From Alishewanella metallidurans (GTDB lineage Bacteria; Pseudomonadota; Gammaproteobacteria; Enterobacterales; Alteromonadaceae), in assembly GCF_036983985.1 (NCBI RefSeq), contig NZ_JALAHQ010000003.1, positions 372,001 through 436,000 on the forward strand: 64,000 nucleotides of DNA, in the 5' to 3' direction. Every line of letters starts with the position of its first letter. Position 1 is the stretch's first letter. Below are positions 18,219-26,300 of this stretch, in pieces. Both the position numbers and the translations under genes were made by a program. The notes beneath the pieces are model-generated. The model did not search any database, was not told where the DNA came from, and saw only the letters and a list, made by a program, of their open reading frames with translations.

Positions 18219-19436
18219 ATGACCACCCCGCTTCAGGTAACTCGCGAATTGTTTGATGACGTTATGGTGCCTAACTATGCGCCAGCAGGCATTATACCGG
18301 TAAAGGGCAAAGGCTCTAGGGTGTGGGATCAACAAGGCCGCGAATATATCGACTTTGCTGGGGGTATTGCGGTTAGCAGTTTGGGGCATTGTCACCCGGC
18401 TTTGGTTAAGGCAATACAGCAGCAAGCTGAACAGCTTTGGCATTTAAGTAACGTAATGACCAACGAGCCTGCACTGCGCTTAGCAAAAAAATTGGTTGAC
18501 GCCACCTTTGCCGAAAAAGTGTATTTTGCTAATTCAGGCGCGGAAGCTAACGAGGCCGCGTTCAAGCTAGCCAGACGCTGGGCACTAGATAAATTTGGTG
18601 CAGAAAAAGATCAGATTATTTCTTTTAGCAAAAGCTTTCACGGCCGTACTTTTTTTACTGTTACAGTAGGTGGCCAAGCTGCTTATTCTGATGGTTTTGG
18701 CCCTAAACCAGGCGCAGTTTTACATGCTGAGTTTAACAATTTAGCTAGTGTTAAAGCATTAATATCTGAGCATACCTGTGCGGTAGTTTTAGAACCGATA
18801 CAAGGCGAGGGTGGTATTATTCCGGCCACAACCGAGTTTATGCAAGGTGTGCGTGAGCTGTGTAATCAACATAATGCCCTACTTATTATGGACGAAGTGC
18901 AAACAGGCGTAGGCCGCACTGGTAAGCTTTACGCCTATATGCATTACGGTGTAACCCCGGATATTCTTACTACGGCTAAATCGTTAGGGGGCGGTTTTCC
19001 TATTGGTGCTATGCTAACCACCACAGATATTGCCAGCCATTTAAAAGTGGGCACACACGGCAGTACTTATGGTGGCAACCCGCTAGCCTGTGCGGTGGCT
19101 GAGGCAGTTTTAGACACGGTTAACCAGCCTAATGTTATGGCACAAGTATTAAGCAATGAGCAGTTATTTCGCCAGCAACTTAAGGCAATTAATGAAAAGT
19201 ACCAGGTGTTTAGCGAAATTCGTGGCCAAGGCATGTTACTCGGTGCGGTGTTAAATAATCAATATAAGGGCCGTGCTCGTGAGTTTTTCTTAGCCTCGGC
19301 TGAGCAGGGTTTAATGGCGCTAGTAGCCGGGGTTGATGTGGTGCGCTTTGCGCCCTCATTGGTTATTACCCCAGATGAGATTACCGCCGGTATGCAGCGT
19401 TTTGAGCAGGCAGTAAAGCAGGTTATTGGCGTATAA
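18219..19436 (+). CDS. argD: Acetylornithine / succinylornithine aminotransferase
   Basis: PLP enzyme that transaminates N-acetylornithine in arginine synthesis and, in relatives, succinylornithine in arginine breakdown (AstC activity). It is 405 residues. Visible are NSGAEANEAAFKLAR, IMDEVQTGVGRTG and the PLP lysine in TTAKSLGGGFPIG near residue 253. AAAGGA precedes the ATG. Because astA and astD follow at once, the catabolic AstC role is at least as likely as the biosynthetic one; a dual function is plausible. Confidence 0.95.
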   Translation: MTTPLQVTRELFDDVMVPNYAPAGIIPVKGKGSRVWDQQGREYIDFAGGIAVSSLGHCHPALVKAIQQQAEQLWHLSNVMTNEPALRLAKKLVDATFAEKVYFANSGAEANEAAFKLARRWALDKFGAEKDQIISFSKSFHGRTFFTVTVGGQAAYSDGFGPKPGAVLHAEFNNLASVKALISEHTCAVVLEPIQGEGGIIPATTEFMQGVRELCNQHNALLIMDEVQTGVGRTGKLYAYMHYGVTPDILTTAKSLGGGFPIGAMLTTTDIASHLKVGTHGSTYGGNPLACAVAEAVLDTVNQPNVMAQVLSNEQLFRQQLKAINEKYQVFSEIRGQGMLLGAVLNNQYKGRAREFFLASAEQGLMALVAGVDVVRFAPSLVITPDEITAGMQRFEQAVKQVIGV

Positions 19437-19540
19437 CCTTTAGTTTTCGTCATAAATTTAAGCAGCAATAAACACTGTATAACATGAAGCCATGGGGTAA
19501 TTTTGCCCCAAACAATAAAGCAAAATTGGAGTAAGCGACG

Positions 19541-20557
19541 ATGATGGTGATTCGCCCAATCCGTGCAGATGATTACCCCGCCTTATATGGTATTGCGGTG
19601 GAATCGGGGCATGGTTTTACTTCACTACCGGTAAATGACGAGCTATTGATGCGCAAGATCACCCGCTCGGAACAGTCATTCAGCAAGGTCGTTAGCCAGC
19701 CAGGTGATGAAGGCTATCTCTTTGTATTAGAAGATACCACCACTGGTGAAATTTGTGGTACCAGCGCAATAGAAGCCGCAGTAGGGCTTGAAGATGCGTT
19801 TTACCATTACCATTTAGGTAAGGTGGTACATAGTTCGCGCTCGCTGGGTGTATATAAAACCGTAGACATATTAACCTTGTGCAATGACTACACTGGTGTC
19901 AGTGAGTTGTGTACATTGTTTTTACGAGAAAACCGACGTGAGAAAAATAACGGTCGGTTATTATCAAAGATGCGATTTTTATTTTTAGCTGAGTTTTCAT
20001 CACGTTTTGCTGATCGGGTTATTGCCGAAATGCGCGGTGTATCTGAAAGTGATGGTAGCTCACCGTTTTGGCAGTGGTTGCAAGAACATTTTTTTAGTGT
20101 TGATTTCCCTACAGCAGATTATCTAACCGGCATTGGCCAGAAGGTGTTTATCGCTGAACTGATGCCGAAATATCCTATTTATGTTAGCTTGCTGAGCAAG
20201 AAAGCGCAGGCAGTAATTGGCGAAGTGCACGAACAAACTAAACCTGCGCTTGCGCTGTTACGCTCGGAAGGTTTTTCTAATCGGGGCTATGTCGATATTT
20301 TTGATGCTGGCCCTACGGTTGAAGCTCGGGTAGAGCATATTCGCTCAGTGCGTAATAGCCAGCGTTTACAAGTGCAAATAGGCACAGTTACGCAAGGCCA
20401 ACCCTTTTTAATTAGTAACACTAAGTTGGCAGATTATCGTGCTACCTGGTTAGCGTTAGATATAAATGAATATAGCGAACAGGTTGTTATACCCGCTGCG
20501 GTAGCTGAGGCATTGCAAGTGGCTGCAGGTGACTGGGTAAGAGTAACCCGTATTTAA
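19541..20557 (+). CDS. astA: Arginine N-succinyltransferase
   Basis: First step of the AST pathway: succinyl-CoA plus arginine gives N2-succinylarginine. It is 338 residues, typical single-subunit length. The opening VIRPIRADDYPALYGIA and the central GTSAIEAAVG and FLRENRREKNNGRLLSK segments match the family. It lies between argD/astC and astD; astB and astE are not in the window. Confidence 0.96.
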   Translation: MMVIRPIRADDYPALYGIAVESGHGFTSLPVNDELLMRKITRSEQSFSKVVSQPGDEGYLFVLEDTTTGEICGTSAIEAAVGLEDAFYHYHLGKVVHSSRSLGVYKTVDILTLCNDYTGVSELCTLFLRENRREKNNGRLLSKMRFLFLAEFSSRFADRVIAEMRGVSESDGSSPFWQWLQEHFFSVDFPTADYLTGIGQKVFIAELMPKYPIYVSLLSKKAQAVIGEVHEQTKPALALLRSEGFSNRGYVDIFDAGPTVEARVEHIRSVRNSQRLQVQIGTVTQGQPFLISNTKLADYRATWLALDINEYSEQVVIPAAVAEALQVAAGDWVRVTRI

Positions 20558-20587
20558 ACGGCAAGCTGAATTTAACAGAGGTATTTA

Positions 20588-22057
20588 ATGAAACACGCGG
20601 AACAATTTATTAACGGCCAATGGTTGCAAGGTGAAGGCAATGTATTTAACTCACTAGATCCGGCAAAAAACGTGCAAATTTGGCAGGGTCATGCGGCCAC
20701 TGCCAATCAGGTCGATATGGCGGTACAAAGTGCTCGCCAAGCGCAATATCACTGGGCCGGTTTAAGTTTTGAACAGCGTGTTGCCATAGTCAAAAAATTT
20801 GCTGAATTGCTAACAGAAAATAAAGAAGCTATGGCGTTATCAGTAGCGCAAGAAACAGGTAAAGCCCTGTGGGAAGCGCGTACCGAAATTGGCGCAATGA
20901 TTGGTAAAATTGATATTTCAGTACGCGCTTACCAAGAACGTACCGGTAGCAAAGAAAATCCCATGCCACAGGGTAAAGCCTTTATTCGTCACAAACCTCA
21001 TGGCGTAGTTGCTGTATTTGGCCCTTATAATTTCCCAGGTCATTTACCCAATGGGCACATTGTTCCAGCGTTATTGGCAGGAAATGCGGTGTTGTTTAAG
21101 CCATCAGAATTAACGCCAAAGGTAGCGGAAGACACCATGAAGCTATGGCAGCAGGCCGGCATTCCAGCAGGCGTATTAAATTTATTACAAGGTGAAGTAG
21201 ACACCGGCAAAGCCATTGCAGGCCATGATGGCGTTGATGGTATTTTCTTTACCGGTAGCTCGCGCACTGGCCATTATTTACACCAGCAATTTGCTGGCCG
21301 TCCAGATAAAATTTTAGCCTTAGAAATGGGCGGTAACAATCCGCTGATTGTGCAAGACGTTAGTAACATTGATGCCGCAGTGCACGATATTGTGCAATCA
21401 GCGTTTATCTCTTCTGGTCAACGCTGTACTTGTGCCCGTAAATTATATTTACCGGTTGGCGCCCAAGGTGACGCGATTTTAGCGCGCCTGTTAGAGGTAA
21501 GCCGAAACATTACCGTGGGTATTTATGATGCAGCAGTACAGCCTTTTATGGGCTCAATGATTTCGGTTGCTGCAGCCAAGGGCATGCTGGCGGTGCAACA
21601 ACAGCTGGTTGAGCTAGGTGGCAAGGTACTTTTAGAAATGCGTCATTTAGATGAAAGCACAGCATTGGTTACACCGGGTATTATTGAATGCTCTAACGTA
21701 ACTGATTTTCCAGACGATGAGCATTTCGGCCCGCTGTTAAAAGTATTCCGTTTTACTGATTTTGACCAAGCAATTGATAGTGCCAACCTTACTCGATTTG
21801 GTTTATCGGCAGGCTTGTTAAGCGATAGCGCTGAGTTATATCAGCATTTCTTCCGTCGTATCCGCGCTGGTATAGTTAACTGGAACCGGCCAATAACTGG
21901 CGCTAGTTCTGCCGCACCTTTTGGTGGTATCGGCGCAAGTGGTAACCACAGAGCCAGCGCTTATTATGCTGCTGACTATTGCGCGTATCCAGTGGCATCG
22001 GTTGAACTAGAGCAAGTGGTGATGCCTGAACAGCTGTCACCAGGTTTAACGTTCTAA
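20588..22057 (+). CDS. astD: N-succinylglutamate 5-semialdehyde dehydrogenase
   Basis: NAD-dependent aldehyde dehydrogenase of the AST pathway producing N-succinylglutamate. It is 489 residues. Catalytic glutamate lies in LALEMGGNNP (about residue 245) and catalytic cysteine in SSGQRCTCARKL (about 276-287). The cofactor region FTGSSRTGHYLHQQF is clear. AGAGG precedes the ATG. A perfect terminator hairpin follows the stop. Confidence 0.96.
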   Translation: MKHAEQFINGQWLQGEGNVFNSLDPAKNVQIWQGHAATANQVDMAVQSARQAQYHWAGLSFEQRVAIVKKFAELLTENKEAMALSVAQETGKALWEARTEIGAMIGKIDISVRAYQERTGSKENPMPQGKAFIRHKPHGVVAVFGPYNFPGHLPNGHIVPALLAGNAVLFKPSELTPKVAEDTMKLWQQAGIPAGVLNLLQGEVDTGKAIAGHDGVDGIFFTGSSRTGHYLHQQFAGRPDKILALEMGGNNPLIVQDVSNIDAAVHDIVQSAFISSGQRCTCARKLYLPVGAQGDAILARLLEVSRNITVGIYDAAVQPFMGSMISVAAAKGMLAVQQQLVELGGKVLLEMRHLDESTALVTPGIIECSNVTDFPDDEHFGPLLKVFRFTDFDQAIDSANLTRFGLSAGLLSDSAELYQHFFRRIRAGIVNWNRPITGASSAAPFGGIGASGNHRASAYYAADYCAYPVASVELEQVVMPEQLSPGLTF

Positions 22058-22077
22058 GCGAATAAAAAATAAATCTT

Positions 22078-22108
22078 ATCGGGGCCTACGCCCCGATTTG
22101 TTTTATTT
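22078..22108 (+). terminator. Terminator after astD
   Basis: Perfect 8-bp GC-rich stem ATCGGGGC/GCCCCGAT with a 4-base loop, followed by a T-rich stretch (TTGTTTTATTTG). Confidence 0.85.
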
Positions 22109-22175
22109 GTGTTATTTTGCTTAAATAACGATAACTTATTGGTGTTTCTTACCGCAGATCGGGTGTAAGCAAGTT

Positions 22176-22523
22176 ATGGTCACAGACAAACCAGGATACG
22201 AACACTTGATCCAGTTTTTGACTGAGCATTTATCCTTGTTTGAAGCAACGGGTAATGGCGAGGGCAAGAAAACCATTGGCGAACTGCTTGAAGAGTCTAT
22301 TGCTGAGCAAATCATCGCACTTTGTACTCAGCACACCGAGCTAGAAATAAATCACCGCAGTATGATTATTCGTGAAGTTGATGGCATCATGTATGACTTT
22401 CAGGAAGTGCTCGCTAGCGTGTTAGAAAAAAACGCCACTAACCAACAAGCTGAACTTATTAATGAAGTTTCGTTACTAATCAAAAATTTATTTGACAATG
22501 CTATTGCCGATTTACTCGATTAG
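22176..22523 (+). CDS. DUF3802 family protein
   Basis: 115 residues, acidic and helical, no signal or membrane segment. The pattern YEHLIQFLTEHLSLFE, EESIAEQIIALC and SLLIKNLFDNAIADLL fits my memory of DUF3802, a small family of Vibrio, Shewanella and relatives with no known function. It has its own leader after the astD terminator, so it is probably separately transcribed. Confidence 0.65.
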   Translation: MVTDKPGYEHLIQFLTEHLSLFEATGNGEGKKTIGELLEESIAEQIIALCTQHTELEINHRSMIIREVDGIMYDFQEVLASVLEKNATNQQAELINEVSLLIKNLFDNAIADLLD

Positions 22524-22608
22524 CTCCCTCCCTGATAACAAATAGGCTAGATACCCTCGCTGCTTTTCCGTAGAATAGTCTCTTTATTTTTAGAAATAGG
22601 GGGCGGTA

Positions 22609-23037
22609 ATGGAAGCAAGCGTCAAGTGGCAAGATAACAACACCTTTATTGGTCGTTCTGGCAGTGGTCATGCTGTAGTCTTTGATGGCAATAGTAGTGA
22701 TAGTTGCGCGCCCAGCCCTATGGAAATGGTATTAATGGCCGCGGGAGCATGCTCCTCGGTTGACGTCGTTAGTATTTTGCAAAAAGCCCGTCAGCAAGTC
22801 GTAGACTGCGAAGTAAAGCTAAGCGCAGAGCGCGCTGAAACTATTCCTAAAGTGTTTACCAAAATACATCTGCATTTTGAAGTAACCGGTTTTAACCTAA
22901 GTGAAAAGCAGGTTGAACGAGCAGTGCAGTTGTCAGCTGATAAATATTGTTCAGTATCAATAATGCTATCGGGTAGTGTTGCAGTAACGCATTCCTTTAG
23001 TGTTAAGGCTTCAGATTTAAAGCCAACAGCAGAATAA
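22609..23037 (+). CDS. yhfA: OsmC family protein YhfA
   Basis: OsmC/Ohr-fold protein of 142 residues, closely resembling E. coli YhfA: the stretch SPMEMVLMAAG then VDVVSILQKARQ is shared. The paired redox cysteines of the fold are at 48 (AGACSS) and 114 (KYCSV). OsmC proteins reduce organic hydroperoxides with dithiols; whether YhfA does so is not shown. In E. coli yhfA lies beside crp; crp is not here. Confidence 0.9.
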   Translation: MEASVKWQDNNTFIGRSGSGHAVVFDGNSSDSCAPSPMEMVLMAAGACSSVDVVSILQKARQQVVDCEVKLSAERAETIPKVFTKIHLHFEVTGFNLSEKQVERAVQLSADKYCSVSIMLSGSVAVTHSFSVKASDLKPTAE

Positions 23038-23092
23038 ACCAGAGTAATTTAATTTATAACCGGTGAGCGGTTTTTAGCGGAGAGCGTGTTAA

Positions 23093-23899
23093 GTGGTAAA
23101 GCCTTTTGAAAAATTGAAACTACACGGGTTTAATAACCTGACCAAAAGCCTGAGTTTCAGTCTTTATGACATTTGCTATGCTAAAACCGAGCAGCACCGG
23201 CAAGAATATATTGAATATATTGATGAGCAGTATAATGCGGATCGCCTTACCGATATCTTAACCGAAGTTACTGATATTATTGGCGCCAATATTTTAAACG
23301 TTGCACGCCAAGATTATGATCCGCAAGGCGCCAGCGTAACTATATTAGTAAGTGAAGAGCCAATACTGGTCGACCCTGATAACTCAGAAAACCCAGGCCC
23401 GCGCCCTGACGCTGTAGTAGCGCATTTAGATAAAAGCCATATCTGTGTACATACTTACCCAGAAGTGCACCCGCATGATGGTATTTGTACGTTTCGTGCC
23501 GATATTGAAGTATCTACCTGCGGTATTATCTCGCCATTAAAAGCGCTGAATTTTTTAATCCACAGTTTTGAGTCTGACGTAGTGACTATTGACTATCGTG
23601 TCCGCGGTTTTACCCGCGATATCAGTGGTACTAAGCATTACATCGATCATCCAATAACGTCTATTCAAAATTTTATGGATAATGAAACCAAACAAGCATT
23701 CCAGATGATTGACGTAAACGTTTACCAAGATAATCTGTTTCATACCAAAATGATGTTAAAAGAAGCCGACCTAAACAATTATTTGTTTGGTATGGGCACC
23801 GACTCTATGACAGCAGAAGAGCAAAAAACCATTAGCAAAAAGGTATTCCGTGAAATGCGCGAAGTGTTTTACGGCCGCAACCTGCCGGATATGAAGTAA
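23093..23899 (+). CDS. speD: S-adenosylmethionine decarboxylase proenzyme
   Basis: Pyruvoyl enzyme that makes decarboxylated SAM for spermidine synthesis. It is 268 residues and of the long gammaproteobacterial class (KLKLHGFNNLTKSLSF near the start). Self-cleavage should occur at Lys114-Ser115 in HLDKSHICVH, where Ser115 becomes the pyruvoyl group. The start is GTG at 23093 with GGAG upstream; it aligns a few residues before the E. coli start. speE is not beside it. Confidence 0.96.
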   Translation: MVKPFEKLKLHGFNNLTKSLSFSLYDICYAKTEQHRQEYIEYIDEQYNADRLTDILTEVTDIIGANILNVARQDYDPQGASVTILVSEEPILVDPDNSENPGPRPDAVVAHLDKSHICVHTYPEVHPHDGICTFRADIEVSTCGIISPLKALNFLIHSFESDVVTIDYRVRGFTRDISGTKHYIDHPITSIQNFMDNETKQAFQMIDVNVYQDNLFHTKMMLKEADLNNYLFGMGTDSMTAEEQKTISKKVFREMREVFYGRNLPDMK

Positions 23900-23902
23900 C
23901 GA

Positions 23903-24898
23903 ATGACCTCTTTAGTACTAACTGATCATAAGTTTTCTATTGCGCCCATGCTGGATTGGACCGATAGGCATTGCCGTTATTTTCACCGGTTGTTAACTCA
24001 GCATGCGGTGCTTTATACCGAGATGGTTACTACTGGGGCTATTATTTATGGCAGTGGGGATTATTTAGCGTTTAATACCCAAGAGCACCCGGTGGTGTTG
24101 CAATTGGGTGGGTCTAACCCCGCTGATATGGCGCATTGTGCCAAGCTGGCAGAGCAGCGCGGCTATGATGCGGTAAATATTAACGTTGGTTGCCCGTCAG
24201 ACCGGGTGCAAAACGGCATGTTTGGCGCGTGCTTAATGGCACAACCGCAACTGGTAGCTGATTGCGTTAAAGCCATGCAAGATGTTGTTAGCATTCCTAT
24301 TACCGTGAAAACCCGCATTGGTATTGATGACTCAGATGATTATCAGTTCTTACAAGATTTTGTTGCTACAACAGCGGCAGCAGGTTGCCAGCAATTTATT
24401 GTGCATGCCCGCAAAGCATGGCTTAAAGGCTTAAGCCCGAAAGAGAATCGCGAAGTTCCGCCGTTAAACTATGCGCGGGTGTATCAATTAAAGCGCGAGT
24501 TTCCACAGCTAAATATCAGTATTAATGGCGGTATTAAAACGCTTGAGCAAGTGCAGCAGCAGTTGCTGCATTTAGATGGTGTAATGGTGGGGCGCGAAGC
24601 CTACACCAATCCAATGTTATTAAGTGCGGTGGACGAGCTAATTTATGGTGCTACTGGCACCGTTCGAACGCCGCAGCAGGTGGTGCTAGAGATGTTGCCG
24701 TACATCGAGCAACAAATGTGCGAGGGCGCGCGTTTTTGGCACATTGCACGGCACATGCTGGGCTTATTTCAAGGACTACCAGGTGCACGACAATGGCGAC
24801 GCTTGCTGAGCGAGCAGGGGCATTTAAGCACGGCTACACCTGAGTTATTGCTACAGGCATTGGCAAAAGTCACTCCTGTAGCGGAATTGACTACCTAG
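23903..24898 (+). CDS. dusA: tRNA-dihydrouridine(20/20a) synthase
   Basis: FMN- and NADPH-dependent reductase of uridines 20 and 20a in tRNA. It is 331 residues. The FMN barrel starts FSIAPMLDWTDRHCRYF. The catalytic Cys97 is in NVGCPSDRVQNG, followed by FGACLM. The phosphate-binding MVGREAYTNP is typical of DusA. It starts 3 bases after the speD stop and ends at a clear terminator. Confidence 0.96.
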   Translation: MTSLVLTDHKFSIAPMLDWTDRHCRYFHRLLTQHAVLYTEMVTTGAIIYGSGDYLAFNTQEHPVVLQLGGSNPADMAHCAKLAEQRGYDAVNINVGCPSDRVQNGMFGACLMAQPQLVADCVKAMQDVVSIPITVKTRIGIDDSDDYQFLQDFVATTAAAGCQQFIVHARKAWLKGLSPKENREVPPLNYARVYQLKREFPQLNISINGGIKTLEQVQQQLLHLDGVMVGREAYTNPMLLSAVDELIYGATGTVRTPQQVVLEMLPYIEQQMCEGARFWHIARHMLGLFQGLPGARQWRRLLSEQGHLSTATPELLLQALAKVTPVAELTT

Positions 24899-24931
24899 TT
24901 AGCTAATTTAACCACATTTTAGTTTTCAGAT

Positions 24932-24967
24932 AAAAGGCGAGCCGATGCAAAACGGCTCGCCTTTTTT
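24932..24967 (+). terminator. Terminator after dusA
   Basis: Perfect 13-bp stem (24932-24944 with 24953-24965), 8-base loop, ending in a run of six T. The A-rich left arm also makes it usable on the minus strand. Confidence 0.92.
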
Positions 24968-25007
24968 GTTTTTAAATTTAATCAATGAGTTACGTGTTTT
25001 TTCATGG

Positions 25008-25025
25008 TTGGCACAGCACTTGAAA
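25008..25025 (+). promoter_or_regulatory. Sigma-54-like promoter before the PspC mini-operon
   Basis: TTGGCACAGCACTTGAAA keeps the -24 element TTGGCAC and a -12 element TTGA at the correct 5-base gap (consensus TGGCAC-N5-TTGC). The -12 GC is GA here, a deviation like that of E. coli pspA, whose -12 element as I recall it is TTGT. Transcription would start near 25035, giving a leader of about 42 bases. Confidence 0.5.
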
Positions 25026-25076
25026 CACCTAGTGTGTAATGCAGTAAATTGAGCTAACTATTTTAAGGACATAATA

Positions 25077-25349
25077 ATGAAAGCACTTACTACACTTTTG
25101 ATTACCACTACTTTTGCGACAAGCATTTATAGCACTGCAATATCGGCTAATGAACTATCTGAACAGATGCGTTCAGTGGCAAGCGTGCAACTTATCGAAC
25201 TGCGCCATAGCATGCTACTAGATGTTAAATTAGCGCTAACAAAAACAGCTAACGAGTTAAATAGCCGGTTGGCTAAAACACCAGATAGTGCAGTGCGTCA
25301 GATGCTGGCTTATAAAGCAGACCAGCCATTGCAGCGCGCGGCTAAGTAA
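25077..25349 (+). CDS. Small secreted hypothetical protein of the PspC cluster
   Basis: 90 residues, starting with a clear signal peptide (KALTTLLITTTFATSIYSTAISA, cleavage near residue 24, next residue Asn). The mature part of about 66 residues is predicted helical and amphipathic (QMRSVASVQLIELRHSMLLDV). TAAGGA precedes the ATG. I recognise no family. It is the first gene after a sigma-54-like promoter and runs into two tiny membrane ORFs and a PspC gene, so a periplasmic envelope-stress role is a reasonable guess only. Confidence 0.6.
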   Translation: MKALTTLLITTTFATSIYSTAISANELSEQMRSVASVQLIELRHSMLLDVKLALTKTANELNSRLAKTPDSAVRQMLAYKADQPLQRAAK

Positions 25350-25352
25350 ACC

Positions 25353-25457
25353 GTGCTCGTGTCATCTAGCTGGTTATTGCTGATTTTTTTAAGCCCTGCG
25401 CTAAGTATTTTGTCAGCGATGCTGTTGTGGCAGTGGCTTGCACCGTTAACGGAGTAA
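25353..25457 (+). CDS. Possible 34-residue single-span membrane peptide
   Basis: GTG-started ORF, 3 bases after the preceding stop, coding for an almost wholly hydrophobic peptide (SSWLLLIFLSPALSIL, then LLWQWLAPLTE). It fits a one-helix membrane protein of the kind seen in psp operons. The start lacks a good ribosome site, so it would rely on coupling. It could be chance. Confidence 0.35.
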   Translation: MLVSSSWLLLIFLSPALSILSAMLLWQWLAPLTE

Positions 25458-25462
25458 AAGGA

Positions 25463-25585
25463 ATGAGCTGGATAAGCACTGAATTACTCACTTTTACGCT
25501 ATTCATTGTATTGATGTGGATAGCAAAAAAAAATAATACACCTTATGACAACACAACCGGAGACTATACAAATGGCAACTTATGA
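25463..25585 (+). CDS. Possible 40-residue single-span membrane protein
   Basis: ATG at 25463 with GGAG 8 bases upstream. The product has one hydrophobic helix (LLTFTLFIVLMWIA, about residues 8-21), then KKNN and a polar tail. Size and topology recall a shortened PspB, but the leucine-zipper tail of PspB is missing. Its end overlaps the start of the PspC gene by 14 bases, suggesting coupling. Confidence 0.45.
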   Translation: MSWISTELLTFTLFIVLMWIAKKNNTPYDNTTGDYTNGNL

Positions 25586-25769
25586 TACTAACCGTTGGTA
25601 CTGCGCAAGAGCCTATCGCAAAGTTGCCGGAGTATGCGCTGGTTTTGCTGGTTATTATCAACAACCGCGGTGGTTAATTCGGTTACTCGCTATTGTATTG
25701 TTGCTGCTATTTCCAACCGCCATAATAGTCGCCTACTTGGTTGCTGCGGTTGTTTTGCCAGACCGTTAA
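25572..25769 (+). CDS. PspC domain protein
   Basis: 65 residues from the ATG at 25572, chosen because GGAG lies about 9 bases upstream; an ATG nine codons earlier lacks a ribosome site. The sequence has the PspC pattern: RKVAGVCAGFAGYYQ then WLIRLLAIVLLLL, with one long hydrophobic region to residue 60. PspC proteins are inner-membrane sensors or effectors of envelope stress. No pspA or pspF lies nearby, so this is a free-standing PspC unit. Confidence 0.8.
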   Translation: MATYDTNRWYCARAYRKVAGVCAGFAGYYQQPRWLIRLLAIVLLLLFPTAIIVAYLVAAVVLPDR

Positions 25770-25858
25770 ACGGTATTACAAATATTGATTTACGTTACAG
25801 GCTGTGCGGTTAGCGAAACTGGTGTAATATAAGACAGTGACTTTCAAGGGGAAATAAC

Positions 25859-26290
25859 ATGCGATTATTTTTTACTGCCTTGCTGTTTTTAAGTGCCAGT
25901 GCATTTGCCACAACCGAGAGCGCTGTAACTGGCGATAGTGGGCAAGTGCGTTTGCCAATGCCTGGTCGCACGGTTACTGCGGCATATTTTACACTGCATA
26001 ATAGTTCAGCCCAAGACCAAGTTCTCGTTGGCGCAACAACACCGGCGTTTGCGCGCGCTGAGTTGCATCAACATAGCCATAAAGACGGCATGATGCGTAT
26101 GGAACAAGTTGAGCAAATAGTTATAACAGCCGGAAACAGCATTGCGCTTGCGCCCGGTGGTTTGCATTTAATGTTATTTGAACCGGCTAGCAGCCTAAGC
26201 ATTGGTCAATCAATTGATGTTGTATTACAGTTTGCTGATGGTCAGCAGTTAACGCTGTCATTGCCCGTAGTGGCAATGCCGAAACGTTAA
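25859..26290 (+). CDS. PCuAC-type periplasmic copper chaperone
   Basis: 143 residues with a signal peptide (about 1-17, ASAFA-T). The copper-binding pattern H-X10-M-X21-H-X-M is met exactly by His70, Met81, His103 and Met105. PCuAC proteins carry Cu(I) to cytochrome oxidase CuA or CuB sites. No Sco or oxidase gene is adjacent. AAGGGG precedes the ATG. It may be co-transcribed with the DUF2333 gene 10 bases downstream. Confidence 0.9.
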   Translation: MRLFFTALLFLSASAFATTESAVTGDSGQVRLPMPGRTVTAAYFTLHNSSAQDQVLVGATTPAFARAELHQHSHKDGMMRMEQVEQIVITAGNSIALAPGGLHLMLFEPASSLSIGQSIDVVLQFADGQQLTLSLPVVAMPKR

Positions 26291-26300
26291 AGGATATAAA

